Source: Ixodes scapularis
Lineage: Eukaryota; Arthropoda; Arachnida; Ixodida; Ixodidae
Length of the DNA stretch: 64,000 nt
Assembly: GCF_016920785.2 (NCBI RefSeq)
Contig: NW_024609958.1
Span: 2,418,001 to 2,482,000, forward strand
Reading direction: 5' to 3'
The notes under the pieces are model-generated. The model saw only the letters and a program-made list of their open reading frames with translations. It had not been told where the DNA came from and did no database searches. Positions 43,768-53,204 of this stretch are shown piece after piece. How positions within the stretch are numbered: position 1 is the first letter of the stretch; each line of letters begins with the position of its first letter. The translations under genes and the position numbers were made by a program.

Positions 43768-44502
43768 AACATTGCCTGAGGAGGTTTCTGAGATTTCTTA
43801 TATGGCAATAACTCACTCCTGGCTCTAAGTATTTAAGAAATCTCTAAATCATTACGATATGCGGCTTATTTCTCTACTAAAATACAATCAAATATTTCAA
43901 CACAGAGGTCGTCTTTGACGATAGGAAATGCGTGTTCCGAAACCAGGACCACTTTCAGCCAATGGCAAGCGAAGGATCCTGGCGCCTACCGACCGGTGGA
44001 ATCGCGGAGTGATATCTCGAATGCGCGCGGTTTGCTGCCCTTGCAGCCCGGACCACGATTCAACCCAACGCGCGCGCTCGAGTGCTGACGATCAAACACA
44101 TCACTACCGCTGAAGACAAAAAAAAAAAATAAAGACAGACAAACGCGGTGCTGTCTTTATGATAAGATTATTGCAATAATACGTTCCCCCTCGGCGAAAA
44201 GCTAATATTTTTCGCCTACTCTCTTATTTGCTTTTATCATATACAAAAGCATACAGATTTTGTAAAAACAGCGTTTGCAATCTCAACGATATGTCACGTT
44301 TTTATTGGTCACATGTCTACCCGGCTTCCGGAACAATGCTCCTTCCATCACCAGAGATGACTTCGGCGTGTTCAATCTTTGCTTTTTAAACAGGGAAATC
44401 GGCGGAGCATCGCTACCATTTACGAATTTCCAGGATGCTTAGAGCGCAGACAGTGAGTTATCGCCATATTTAGACGATCTCATGAACCTCTTCAAGGCAC
44501 CT
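43768..44502. mobile_element. Complete 735-bp MITE, same family as 2,474
   Basis: Right end in reverse reads AGGTGCCTTGAAGAGG, followed outward by TTAA (44,503-44,506). The left end is a diverged copy (CATTGCCTGAGGAGG with GTAA outside). Arms share TTTCTGAGATY, GGCRATAACTCACT, CTCTAAG and the inner CCGATTT/AAAGATTG blocks over about 250 bp. The centre holds a GC-rich non-coding part and A-runs. Confidence 0.75.
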
Positions 44503-44730
44503 TTAAAGGCTATGCGATGCGCTGTCTTCCTTTTGGTCAGGTGTGAATTAACACTACTTGTTCCAACCTCGTCAAACACCTGATGTTCTAAAGCATTGGT
44601 TGCAATATCAAGTCACGTTCAGAGAGCAGCGGTGGTATTCAGTGACAGGTGTTTCTTCAAGGACTAAACCTGGCAAAAAAAAGTGTTTTGAAAAAATAAA
44701 GCAGAAAAAAAATGTCATATTTGTTAAATA

Positions 44731-44821
44731 TGAACATGATTGTAAACCTGAGACTGGGGCAGGAAGAGAACACAACAGAAGGTAGTAAAAGAAGAGGAGT
44801 CTCAGGTTTACAATCATGTTC
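44731..44821. repeat. Inverted repeat with perfect 24-bp arms
   Basis: TGAACATGATTGTAAACCTG AGACT at 44,731-44,755 pairs with AGTCTCAGGTTTACAATCAT GTTCA at 44,798-44,822 around a 42-bp loop. The right arm continues into CACCAGCTCGCCTGCACTC, which resembles CACCAGCTCGCCTTCGCACTC at 30,130, beside a Penelope fragment. Confidence 0.8.
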
Positions 44822-44889
44822 AACTTACACCAGCTCGCCTGCACTCTGACTATTTTTTTGTTAAATATATAACTATATACCTTTATACC

Positions 44890-45597
44890 CCCCCCCCCCC
44901 CCCCTTTGTAAACCGTCGTCCCCAAGCCGTCGCGCCATCCTTATCGTCATAAAGTGTAACAACAACCTCTGTATACGACTTACCTCCTTCAAAAACCGGT
45001 AGAATAAGCACTACGGCGAAAAGTGCGAGCCGCATGTTGCTTATATTGCGACACATCATCAAAGTTTAACGGGAACGTCCTCCTAAAAGAGAAAGATTAA
45101 CAAATATAGCCTCGAAACTCGACAGCGCATTTTTTTTTTCTCGTAATGGTAGGGTCAACGTCCTCAAAGGAGAGCTCCTGCGAAATATCAATGGCCATCG
45201 ATCCTTATAAAACATTCAGCGTGCACTAAATATTTACTTTTGAATATGTTTATGACATATCTCATTAAACTATTTACTTTCTTTTGAGAAAACAAATTTT
45301 GAAGCTTACACGTCCTGATTGCCGCTCTACGGGCAACACTGAGCAGCGGCGGCATTGATTTTGACGTTAAATGTTGTATCCAAAAGCTGACGCTTCCTCC
45401 TCGTTGTGTGTTGTAGCAACCAGAAGTAAGCGACAAGACAGTGGCGCCATGGTGCAGCTCCTCGCAAAAGCATTTTGTGTTGAATGCGACCAGACCGGCA
45501 TAGACATTTCTGTGTAGCAGTTAACCTTAGTTTCTAAGGCTGACTTAGCTCAGCTGAGAGCTACGTTCAGGGCCGCACTCTACGCTAACTCATTTTA
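44890..45597. other. Gene-free stretch with poly-C
   Basis: An 18-C run at 44,888-44,905. 45,512-45,580 is paralogous to 62,357-62,425 (TTCTAAGGYT, GCTACGTTCAGGGCCG). Confidence 0.5.
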
Positions 45598-45605
45598 CTC
45601 GAGAC
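45598..45605. repeat. Left 8-bp target duplication CTCGAGAC
   Basis: Identical to 51,952-51,959 at the other end of the element between them. Confidence 0.65.
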
Positions 45606-45899
45606 CATACATGGGTAAATTACTTTCAATATGTAATTTAATTACAATTACAATTACTTAGCTCCCAAAGTAGTTTAACTACAATTACAATTACTACTAC
45701 GCGAAAGTAGTTCATTGCAATTACAAATTACTTTTTAAAAGTAATGCAATTACTTTACAATTACTTATTTCTGAGAGTTACCCACTTTCGGCCATATAAC
45801 TGTAAACGAGTTATATGGCCGCTGTATAAATGCCATGCATTGTACTTTCCTTTTATGAAATTTGTTAAATGGATTATAGAACTTAATAGTTTGGAGTAA

Positions 45900-47152
45900 T
45901 GAACTCCTACATTCTTATATTCTCAAAAACTAAAAATAAATGGCGACAAAATTCACAGGTGCGGTGTGTACACCAGTTGAATATGTTAGCTCCGTAAAGT
46001 ATTTAGGTCTTCACTTCGACAGTGATCTCTCATGGAACTCTCACATGTCATATATATGTCAACGATTAAGAACTGTCTCATGTCTGCTTTACAATATCAA
46101 ATCGTTTCTACCTTTGTCAATTAGAAAGAGCATTATGCACGCGTTAGCCTATAGTACACTAAGGTATGGCATAAGCGTATTTTTTAACTGTCCCCTCTTT
46201 TGGCACTTAAGGATTGATCGTACGTTAAAGGGAATTCTGAAGAGTGTAGCATACAACACACACATGTCATCTAGTACGAGCTTGTTTGCTTCACTTAAGC
46301 CACCGTGTTTTCATTCACTCTTTCTTCAAACAGTAATTTGGCGCCACTTCTGGGATAGTGAGTTTAAGGTCTCGGCCAGTCCATCTCGCGAGCTTAGATC
46401 TGTTCTGCGTTTTCAATCTCCTCGAGTGAGAACTCACTATGGCGAAAGCATGCGTTCCTTTTATGTGCCAAAGGCTTTTAACTACGTTCCAGCTGCTCTG
46501 CTTGCCATTACCTAAAAAAAAATGCTGAAGACCTCCCTGAGAAACATGTTCGCCGATGTGGCTAGATAGTGACGTTTTCCCATGTTATTTTCCTTTTCTT
46601 TTGTAGTATGGTGCTGTACGTGCCTTTTGTGGTAATAGCTGGACATGTCAAATGACGACTGCATTTATTGCGTGAAGTATTTTTTTCTCTTCGACCCGTT
46701 GACTGAATGATTTTCTTTCTAGTAGTAAGTGTTTTTGTTTTTTTTCTCTTACTGAACATATGAAATATTTGAGAGAAAGACTTATGAATTCAAGAACTGT
46801 GTCTTCGAATGTACTCTTACAGTGTTTAAAAATACTCATGCCTGAGTTTTTTTTTTTTACTTTTATGACTTTAAGGATTGTAATTGACACAGTGATCAAG
46901 ACAACGTTTGCTATAGTTTCATCTTCACAGCTTCATTCAAGTCACTGACACAAGCATTCCGACTACATCCTGTCAAGTGAATCATCTGTATGTTATTTGC
47001 TTTTTTTTTTCCTGCACGTGATGTTATTCCGTGCGAACTTCCTTTTTTGTACTTTTCCAGTGAAGGGTCTGGTCCCACAAGTCCCTGATGGCTTTGATCG
47101 GACCCGATACTCAACTGGCTATACCTGCACTACTGAATAAATTTTATTATTA
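45900..47152 (+). mobile_element. CR1-type LINE, 3' part
   Basis: RT C-terminal coding sequence, then a T-rich 3' UTR and the end CTGAATAAATTTTATTATTA. It has inserted inside the TIR element. Confidence 0.8.
45940..46515 (+). pseudogene. C-terminal domain of CR1-type ORF2
   Basis: 191 codons: PVEYVSSVKYLGLHFDSD, YICQRLRTVSCLLYN, YSTLRYGISVFFNC, LKGILKSVAYNTH and RVRTHYGESMRSFYVPKAFN. This is the segment after the RT palm (thumb/connection). The 3' coding end (KTSLRNMFADVAR) is in another frame after a run of A at 46,515-46,522. The RT catalytic part is missing. Confidence 0.85.
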
Positions 47153-47159
47153 AAAAAAA

Positions 47160-48515
47160 AAATCTCCTTGGAGCTTATGCAAACGATATCCAAGTCAAAC
47201 CAACAAAAGATAAACTTAAAAATAATACAAGAAAACAAATATGCGGCAGTACGGTATCATAAAACTCACGTAAAAATAGCTAATAAGAGAAACTTGTAAA
47301 CGACGTCAAACATTTAAAGAATACGACAACTTACGAAAACATTTCAGCCACGATGATTCGCTGCCTCTCCCTGTCTTTGGACTTGTAACATGCCGGATGT
47401 GGGTAACCGTAGCACGCTAACTGTGGTCGCTTTCACAAAATTAGTGTCACAATAGCAGCAACTCTATTGCCAGGGATTCTGGGTTAATTCACTGCACGCT
47501 AACACCCAAAAAGCTCCTGATATAGATAATAAATTAGGATTGTCATACAGCTAATCATTAGGATAGCAGTGATTGTATCGATGTCATGCGTCTCATAAAG
47601 AAGACTGATTTGATTTTAGCATAGCAAGAACAACCTCGAAAATTCATAATGCACTGTAAACGACTTTATTTGTGCGAATTTCGCGATTCGCCTACAATTC
47701 GCGAAAAATAAGTCCCGCGAGCAATTCCGGAAAATGTAAACACATTTGAATCTATAGTGCTACCCCACCGCGTCGCGAAAATTAGAATCCGCGAATTATT
47801 CCAGAACTGCGGCCTCTTGGACGCCTCAATTTCATGATTTACTTGAGCGTGTTTCAGCTGGAAGATATAGACGAGCCATTATTATTACTTTTTTTATAAC
47901 TAAGTACTATTGAAAGTGACAAAAAAGTTGCTAACCTGCCAATGTTTCCGCAAATTGGAGGTCGCCTTTCGGTTTGTTGAATTTGTTTTCAGAGACGGTG
48001 CGGAGAGTTTTGCACCTCACAATTATATTTTTTACACTGCTGCTAATCTGTTTAAAGAATTTTTCGTAACAAGGCCCCGGCAGCCTTTCCTTTTCCATTG
48101 TAGACAAGACTGTTGCAGGTTCTCAATGCAAAGCAGCACTGCGCGCCTCGGAACGGCTCCACAGGCCAGGACGAGAGGACAACGCGTGGAGGGTCATGAT
48201 AGAGGTGTAAAAACAAAGTGCAAGTCAAGCCCTCTATAAAAAAAAAAAAGCCTTCAACGAACAACAAATGTAAAAACAAGCTCCCTACAGTCTAAAGCCG
48301 CAGTTTGTAAGTTTTGGAATCTCGTATAATCAGGCTGACAAACGGTTGAAAGGGTTAGGTAGAGCGAACACTAAATAATGAAGATTTATACAAAAAGGCA
48401 GACGAGGGTTGGGAGAAGGAAGAGCAGTGTAGCAACAACAGTTGGAAGTAAGGCAGGGTGCGTCGTGTTAATGAGACCTGCTGCTTCTTTGCTTCTTCGC
48501 CTCGATGTTAGAGTA
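47160..48515. other. Gene-free stretch inside the TIR element
   Basis: No gene recognised. A degenerate direct repeat (GCGAAAAATAAGTCCCGCGA at about 47,701 and GCGAAAATTAGAATCCGCGA at about 47,776) is visible. Otherwise nothing. Confidence 0.45.
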
Positions 48516-48519
48516 GCAC

Positions 48520-50776
48520 GACTTACTGTTAGCGGTACCACTACTGAAACCCGGGAAACCCCAAGACCAACTAAGCTCCTATGGGCCCATATCATTGACA
48601 TCATGCCTTGGCAAAGTGATGGAACGAATGGTGCTACGACGCCTAGTCTACCACCTTGAGGCGGCCGGGGCTCTGCCAGACTGCTTCTCGGGGTTCCGCC
48701 ACCACAGGAGCACCGCGGACGCAATTGGTGACATCACCAGCTCGCTGGAGGAGGCCAAAGCACAAGGTTGGTCGGCGATGGCCGTATTCCTAGACGTCCG
48801 CAAAGCCTTCGACGCCCTCCCGCACCGAATCATCATCTCAGCCCTGCGTCGTTTCGGGGTATGTGGACGACCTCTTAACTACATTTGCGCATTCCTCACT
48901 GAACGCACCATGTGCGTAAAGGTCGGCGGAGCACTGAGCAAGCCCCGACGAGTCGACCATGGCGTTCCCCAAGGGAGCGTAGTCAGTCCGCTCCTGTTTG
49001 CACTGGCGATTGCATCACTCCCAGCCGCAGCAAGAGTAGGCGAGGAACCAGCACTCCCGATAAGCATGGCTGTCTATGCGGACGACGTGGCGCTCTGGTC
49101 CACGGCCCCAGGCTACCGTAGGCAACGGATGGCACGTGCCCTCCAGGGAGCACTTACAAACACTGTGTACCACTTGCATCAACTGGGTCTGACAACATCG
49201 GCAGAAAAGACTGTTGCTCTATGCTACGCACCAAGGAGACCCTCAAAGTTCCAACCGACCCTGTTCATCGGAGATGTCCCGGTGAGAGTGGAGAAGATCG
49301 ACAGTCACGTACTTAGGACTCACCTTGGACTGGAGGCTATCCTGGGGCCCAGCAACGCAGGTGGTGCTCCAGAGGATGCGAACGCACACAAATATCCTCC
49401 GCGCGCTTGGTGGTACTACCTGGGGCACATCGGAACAAATGCTACTACAGCTATACAAGGGTCTCATTCTGGCTCGCCCACTCTACGCCTTACCGCTCAT
49501 TCGACTGAGCGGCAATCAGATCGAGAACCTAGAGAGAGCGCAACGCGTAGCTCTACGAATTTGCATCGGAGTTCCCCGTTCGGCATCGTCACGACACACT
49601 CTTACCGAAGCAGGTATGAATACCGTTGAAAACCTTCTGCAAGAACGAGCGCTCGGACATCTCATCCGAATGAGCAACTGCGACTCTACCATCACGCTCT
49701 TGATAAGCATCGCCGAACGTACGGATTCGGAACTGGGAGCGCAGCTCTGCACTTTAGGCGACATCGCGGGTACACCAGGACCGCTAGCGCCCCTTCCAGC
49801 ACTACACACAGATCCTCACCCTTTGAGGGTTAATATCAGCATACCAGGGCTGCGGATCAAGAAGAGCGCAGCAGTGGTAACCGCTCGGCAGCTGACGGAA
49901 AGTCACTTGGATGCGGAGTACGATGGGCGGACACGCGTTTTTACCGACGGGTCGGTAGACCCATCTGGAGGCACAGCAACAGCAGCGGCTTTCTTTGAGG
50001 CTGCAGCCGTAGGTATACACGAGCGCCTGTCCCATCAGGCATCCTCTACTACCGCAGAGCTGGCGGCCATACGACTTGCCCTCTGGGGAATTCGGACAGG
50101 CTGCGCAAGGGGGCTCAGCTGGGTAGTCCTGAGCGACTCAAGATCGGCTCTCGGGCTACTATCGGAGCTAGAAAGGGCTACGCCTCTGGCGCGGTCAGTC
50201 GCACGAGATGCAGCCGAGCTCCGGGAGAAAGGCCAAGAGATTATCTTCCAGTGGATCCCCAGTCATTGTGGTATCAGGGGAAACGAAGTCGCCGATTCCC
50301 TAGCAGCGCAGGCTCACAAAGACCCCGGATGTCCGCTCTCCACAGTTCCCCGTTTCTCAGACGCCAAGCTTCTGGTGAGACGAACCATCACACGACAGAA
50401 CCCGGACCCGAGAGTGGCGGACGGCACGTTCTCAGCCCGTCTCCCACGAGGGTTGGATCGTCACACTGCTGCGGTGCTCCACCGTCTGCGGACCGGAAGC
50501 GCTTTCACACCAGCGTGGATAGGTCGCTTCAGGCCTGATCTCAACCCCAATTGCCAAACCTGTCAGAAAACTGCTGACGCCGAGCACCTCCTCCTACACT
50601 GCACCGACTACAATGAAGAGCGTACTGCCCTCCATAACGCCTATTCCCGCCTCGGACTCTCCAGTGATAGCCTGGAGGACCTTCTACATCCGCGGGCAAA
50701 GCGAGCTGTGACAGACATGGCACTAAAAAAACTAATAACTTACATGAAGGACACGGAACTCCTAGAAATTCTTTAG
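48520..50776 (+). pseudogene. RT-RNase H ORF, one frameshift
   Basis: RT blocks: SSYGPISLTSCLGKVMERM (R of YRPIS is G), DCFSGFRHHRSTADAI, FLDVRKAFDALPH, HGVPQGSVVSPLLFALAI, VYADDVALWS. A +1 shift at about 49,297-49,303 precedes LTLDWRLSWGPATQ. RNase H acidic residues are all present: FTDGSVDPSG, TTAELAAIRLAL, VLSDSRSALG and PSHCGIRGNEVADSLAAQ. A zinc-finger-like tail NCQTCQKTADAEHLLLHC follows and the frame ends at 50,776. Apart from the one shift and the missing 5' part it is well preserved, so it is fairly young. Confidence 0.9.
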
Positions 50777-51255
50777 GAGACCACCTACAGTTCAACACAC
50801 CAAAACAAGGCACGACTACCCAATCTACCGCTCCAGCTCATGATTACGAAATCTGCATTTCAGACACAGCTTGTTCAGCCAAGACAAGAAACGTCATTCC
50901 TTCAACCGAACGTTCGTGCCGATATTAGCCTTGAAGCACAGTTACCTGCAGCCAACGCAGCTTTAAGATATTTAGCTATTCGCCCTAAGACGGCTCCACA
51001 TCAAACTTCGACAGGCTTTGCGTTCTGAGGCTTGGGTCGTCCTATGACTCGACATGCCTGCGACGGCCAGGACATCCCCCTGCACCTGGCTCCCCCCCCC
51101 CCCCCCCCCCCAAACCTAATCCTCTCTCTTTCTATCCTTTCTTTTTCACGCAATCCCCTTTCCTATCGACAGTGACATGTGCACACTAAGTGCACAAGCA
51201 ACAGTCGAGTTTTCCAAAAAAAGATATAATAAACATCGCTTTCACTGACTCACTC
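48520..51255 (+). mobile_element. I-type LINE with RNase H, 5' truncated
   Basis: Starts inside the RT (VPLLKPGKPQDQLSSY) and ends ATAATAAACATCGC near 51,240, with a 20-C run (51,092-51,111) in the 3' UTR. GC content is clearly higher than in the sequence around it. It sits inside the TIR element. Confidence 0.85.
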
Positions 51256-51354
51256 AGATAGAAGAGAAGGACGTAAAAAACTCATAAAGAAAAGACAATA
51301 ATTTCATGAACAAAAAAGTCCCCAAACTTGACAGAAATATGTAAGTGCATATGC

Positions 51355-51447
51355 TAGCGGCGAAGACGCGTAAGGAGAGCCTCGAACCTCCCCGCTTCGA
51401 CCGGATGATGTGATCGGAGCCAACCAGCTAGACTTCGACCCCCGATG
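51355..51447 (-). repeat. tRNA-like sequence, possible SINE head
   Basis: On the minus strand TCTAGCTGGTTGG (51,432-51,420) resembles box A and GGAGGTTCGAGGCTCTCC (51,390-51,373) resembles box B, spaced about 30 bp. Stems do not close as in a tRNA. Weak. Confidence 0.35.
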
Positions 51448-51951
51448 CCCCCGTGTGGGAATGAGAAATAAGAAAGACCATTAGAAACAGGAGCAACAGG
51501 AAGCGAACGAGACGAAGTGTCAGATTGAACTACGACAGGAACAAAAACGGATGCGAATGTAGCCCTCATTTATCAAATTATTTCTCAAATTCTTCATTAA
51601 ATCGTTTTAAAGTCTACAAAATCCTTCATTCCGTTCTATCCCAGCGTCTCTTTCCCATCCCTCTTTTCCCTTTTTTTTTTTTTTTGAGCAGGTTGGGAGA
51701 CACTTTCTTCTTTGTCGCTTTGGCAGTGCTGTCGTCTCCGTGGCCAGGGGGGAAAAGCGCCGCCGCCGCAAAATCTTGCGAAAGTAATTGTAATTGTGCC
51801 TGAAATTTAGTAATTACTGACGCTAGAAAGTAATTAAATTACAATTACAATTCCTTTTAGCCAAAAGTAATTATTACAATTGCAAATTACCAGGAAAAGT
51901 AATTAAATTACAGTAATTTAATTACTGTAATTGAATTACTACCCAAGTATG

Positions 51952-51959
51952 CTCGAGAC
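51952..51959. repeat. Right 8-bp target duplication CTCGAGAC
   Basis: Identical to 45,598-45,605. Confidence 0.65.
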
Positions 51960-52005
51960 CGCGGATTCGAGAACACAGATCCACTTTATGAGCCGTCAAA
52001 AACTG

Positions 52006-52205
52006 TCGCGATCATCTCAATTCCAGCAAGTCTATGCAATCCGCCGGCAAGCGAGGAACAATTTAATATTAAGAAAATACTTCTCACGTAAATTTTATCA
52101 ATTACTGGCTCTGATGAATGTCGTCTCGTAGTGATTTCCAGACCGCCGCGAACACGAACGCTTTGCAGAGGCATCTTCCAGAGCAGATAGAAGAAAAGAA
52201 ATGCG
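52006..52205 (+). repeat. Repeat shared with 62,426-62,620
   Basis: TCGCGATCATCTCAATTCCAG, CCGGCAAGCGAGGAACAATTT, ATTACTGGCTCTGATGAA, GACCGCCGCGAACACGAACG occur in the same order and orientation at 62,426-62,595 with about 85-90% identity by eye. It is the right-hand continuation of the target of the 6.3-kb element. Confidence 0.85.
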
Positions 52206-53112
52206 GTGGCTTGGCTCGACTATGCCAGGATATAGGTAGCGTGAGCTTATGCGCACAAAATGAGAGGGGCTATCAAGCGGCTTCGGTGGAGCGTCAGACT
52301 TAGCTACTGCGCAACGGAGGCGCACAGCTGGGCACGCGGCGGCGTCAGTGAGTCTGCCGCGGCTATGACGTCACTCCTCTGGAATGCTGCGACCGGCGAG
52401 GCGGGCGCGGCGGCGGCGGCTCCGGCGGGCCAGCTGTGCGCCGTGTGACGTCACTGCTCCTCGCTCATGCGCAGCACGGAGCACGGCTCCATTATGCGAG
52501 CCACGCGAAATTGCTCAACCTGGACCCAATGTAGCTCACGCTACAAAATATTCAGCCTTTCCACTCTGGTGAACAAGAAAGAGCAGCGGAGCTGTAGCTT
52601 CTGTTCACGGCGGTGGCTTTCCAGGCGAGCGATTTGCTCTTCCCTCACAAGGGAACCTGAAGGGCCCGACGCAGTCGAACTTTAGGCGATTAGCGCCGAG
52701 ATGTTTCGGTGGCGCCCTCTTATGGTTTCCCTCCGTGACGTCACGACTGGGATTTGCCTCGCCGTGACGTCACCAGTTGTTATTCTGGCTACTTACCATC
52801 GGGTGCGACGACGAGTTCGATGGTGTGTTTAAAAAGCACAGTAGAAGCTAGGAGCCATCGCAATCCGAAACTAACACCGTCAAAGTTTACAATCTGACAA
52901 TATTCATATGCCCATGGTTTGGCCAATCGTGGAAAGCTCACCACAGCGACGCTTTTGGCCGCGCACATCGCTAATAGCGGCCTCGCGATAGAGTGCCTTC
53001 ATACACACGCGTGCTCCTCGCAACGGTTGTGAAACCATTCGCGCTGCTGCGCACATCGCCACTCGTTCCGTTCCCGCTCTTCTCCCTCCGAAGAAATGGC
53101 GCGCTCTATGAG
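52206..53112. other. Gene-free GC-rich stretch
   Basis: No gene recognised. Four TGACGTCA octamers (52,376, 52,446, 52,736, 52,765) cluster here, with CpG-rich DNA around 52,390-52,450; it could be regulatory DNA, but nothing downstream supports a gene. Confidence 0.45.
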
Positions 53113-53204
53113 CGATGGCGGCAAGCGGACAACCGGCAAATTGATTGATTGAAACGTTTTTATTAGCAGAAAATGAAATAACCGCCGTGCCGCTTGAAGT
53201 GTAT

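Larger units (their letters stand above)
45606..51951. mobile_element. Candidate 6.3-kb inverted-repeat DNA element with 8-bp duplication
   Basis: Left end CATACATGGGTAAATTAC and right end in reverse CATACTTGGGTAGTAATTC share 11 of the first 12 bases, and both run into AATTAC/GTAATT-rich subterminal sequence (45,620-45,775 and 51,785-51,945). CTCGAGAC is duplicated outside. An 8-bp duplication suits hAT-type transposition, but no transposase is recognisable; two LINEs take up most of the interior. A related stretch without the insertion exists at 62,357-62,640. Confidence 0.6.

Noticed and set aside
52100..52130. CTGATGA hammerhead-like core (also at 62,530)
   Set aside because: No stem II followed by GAA(A) and no pairing stems I/III around it; a chance heptamer within a dispersed repeat.
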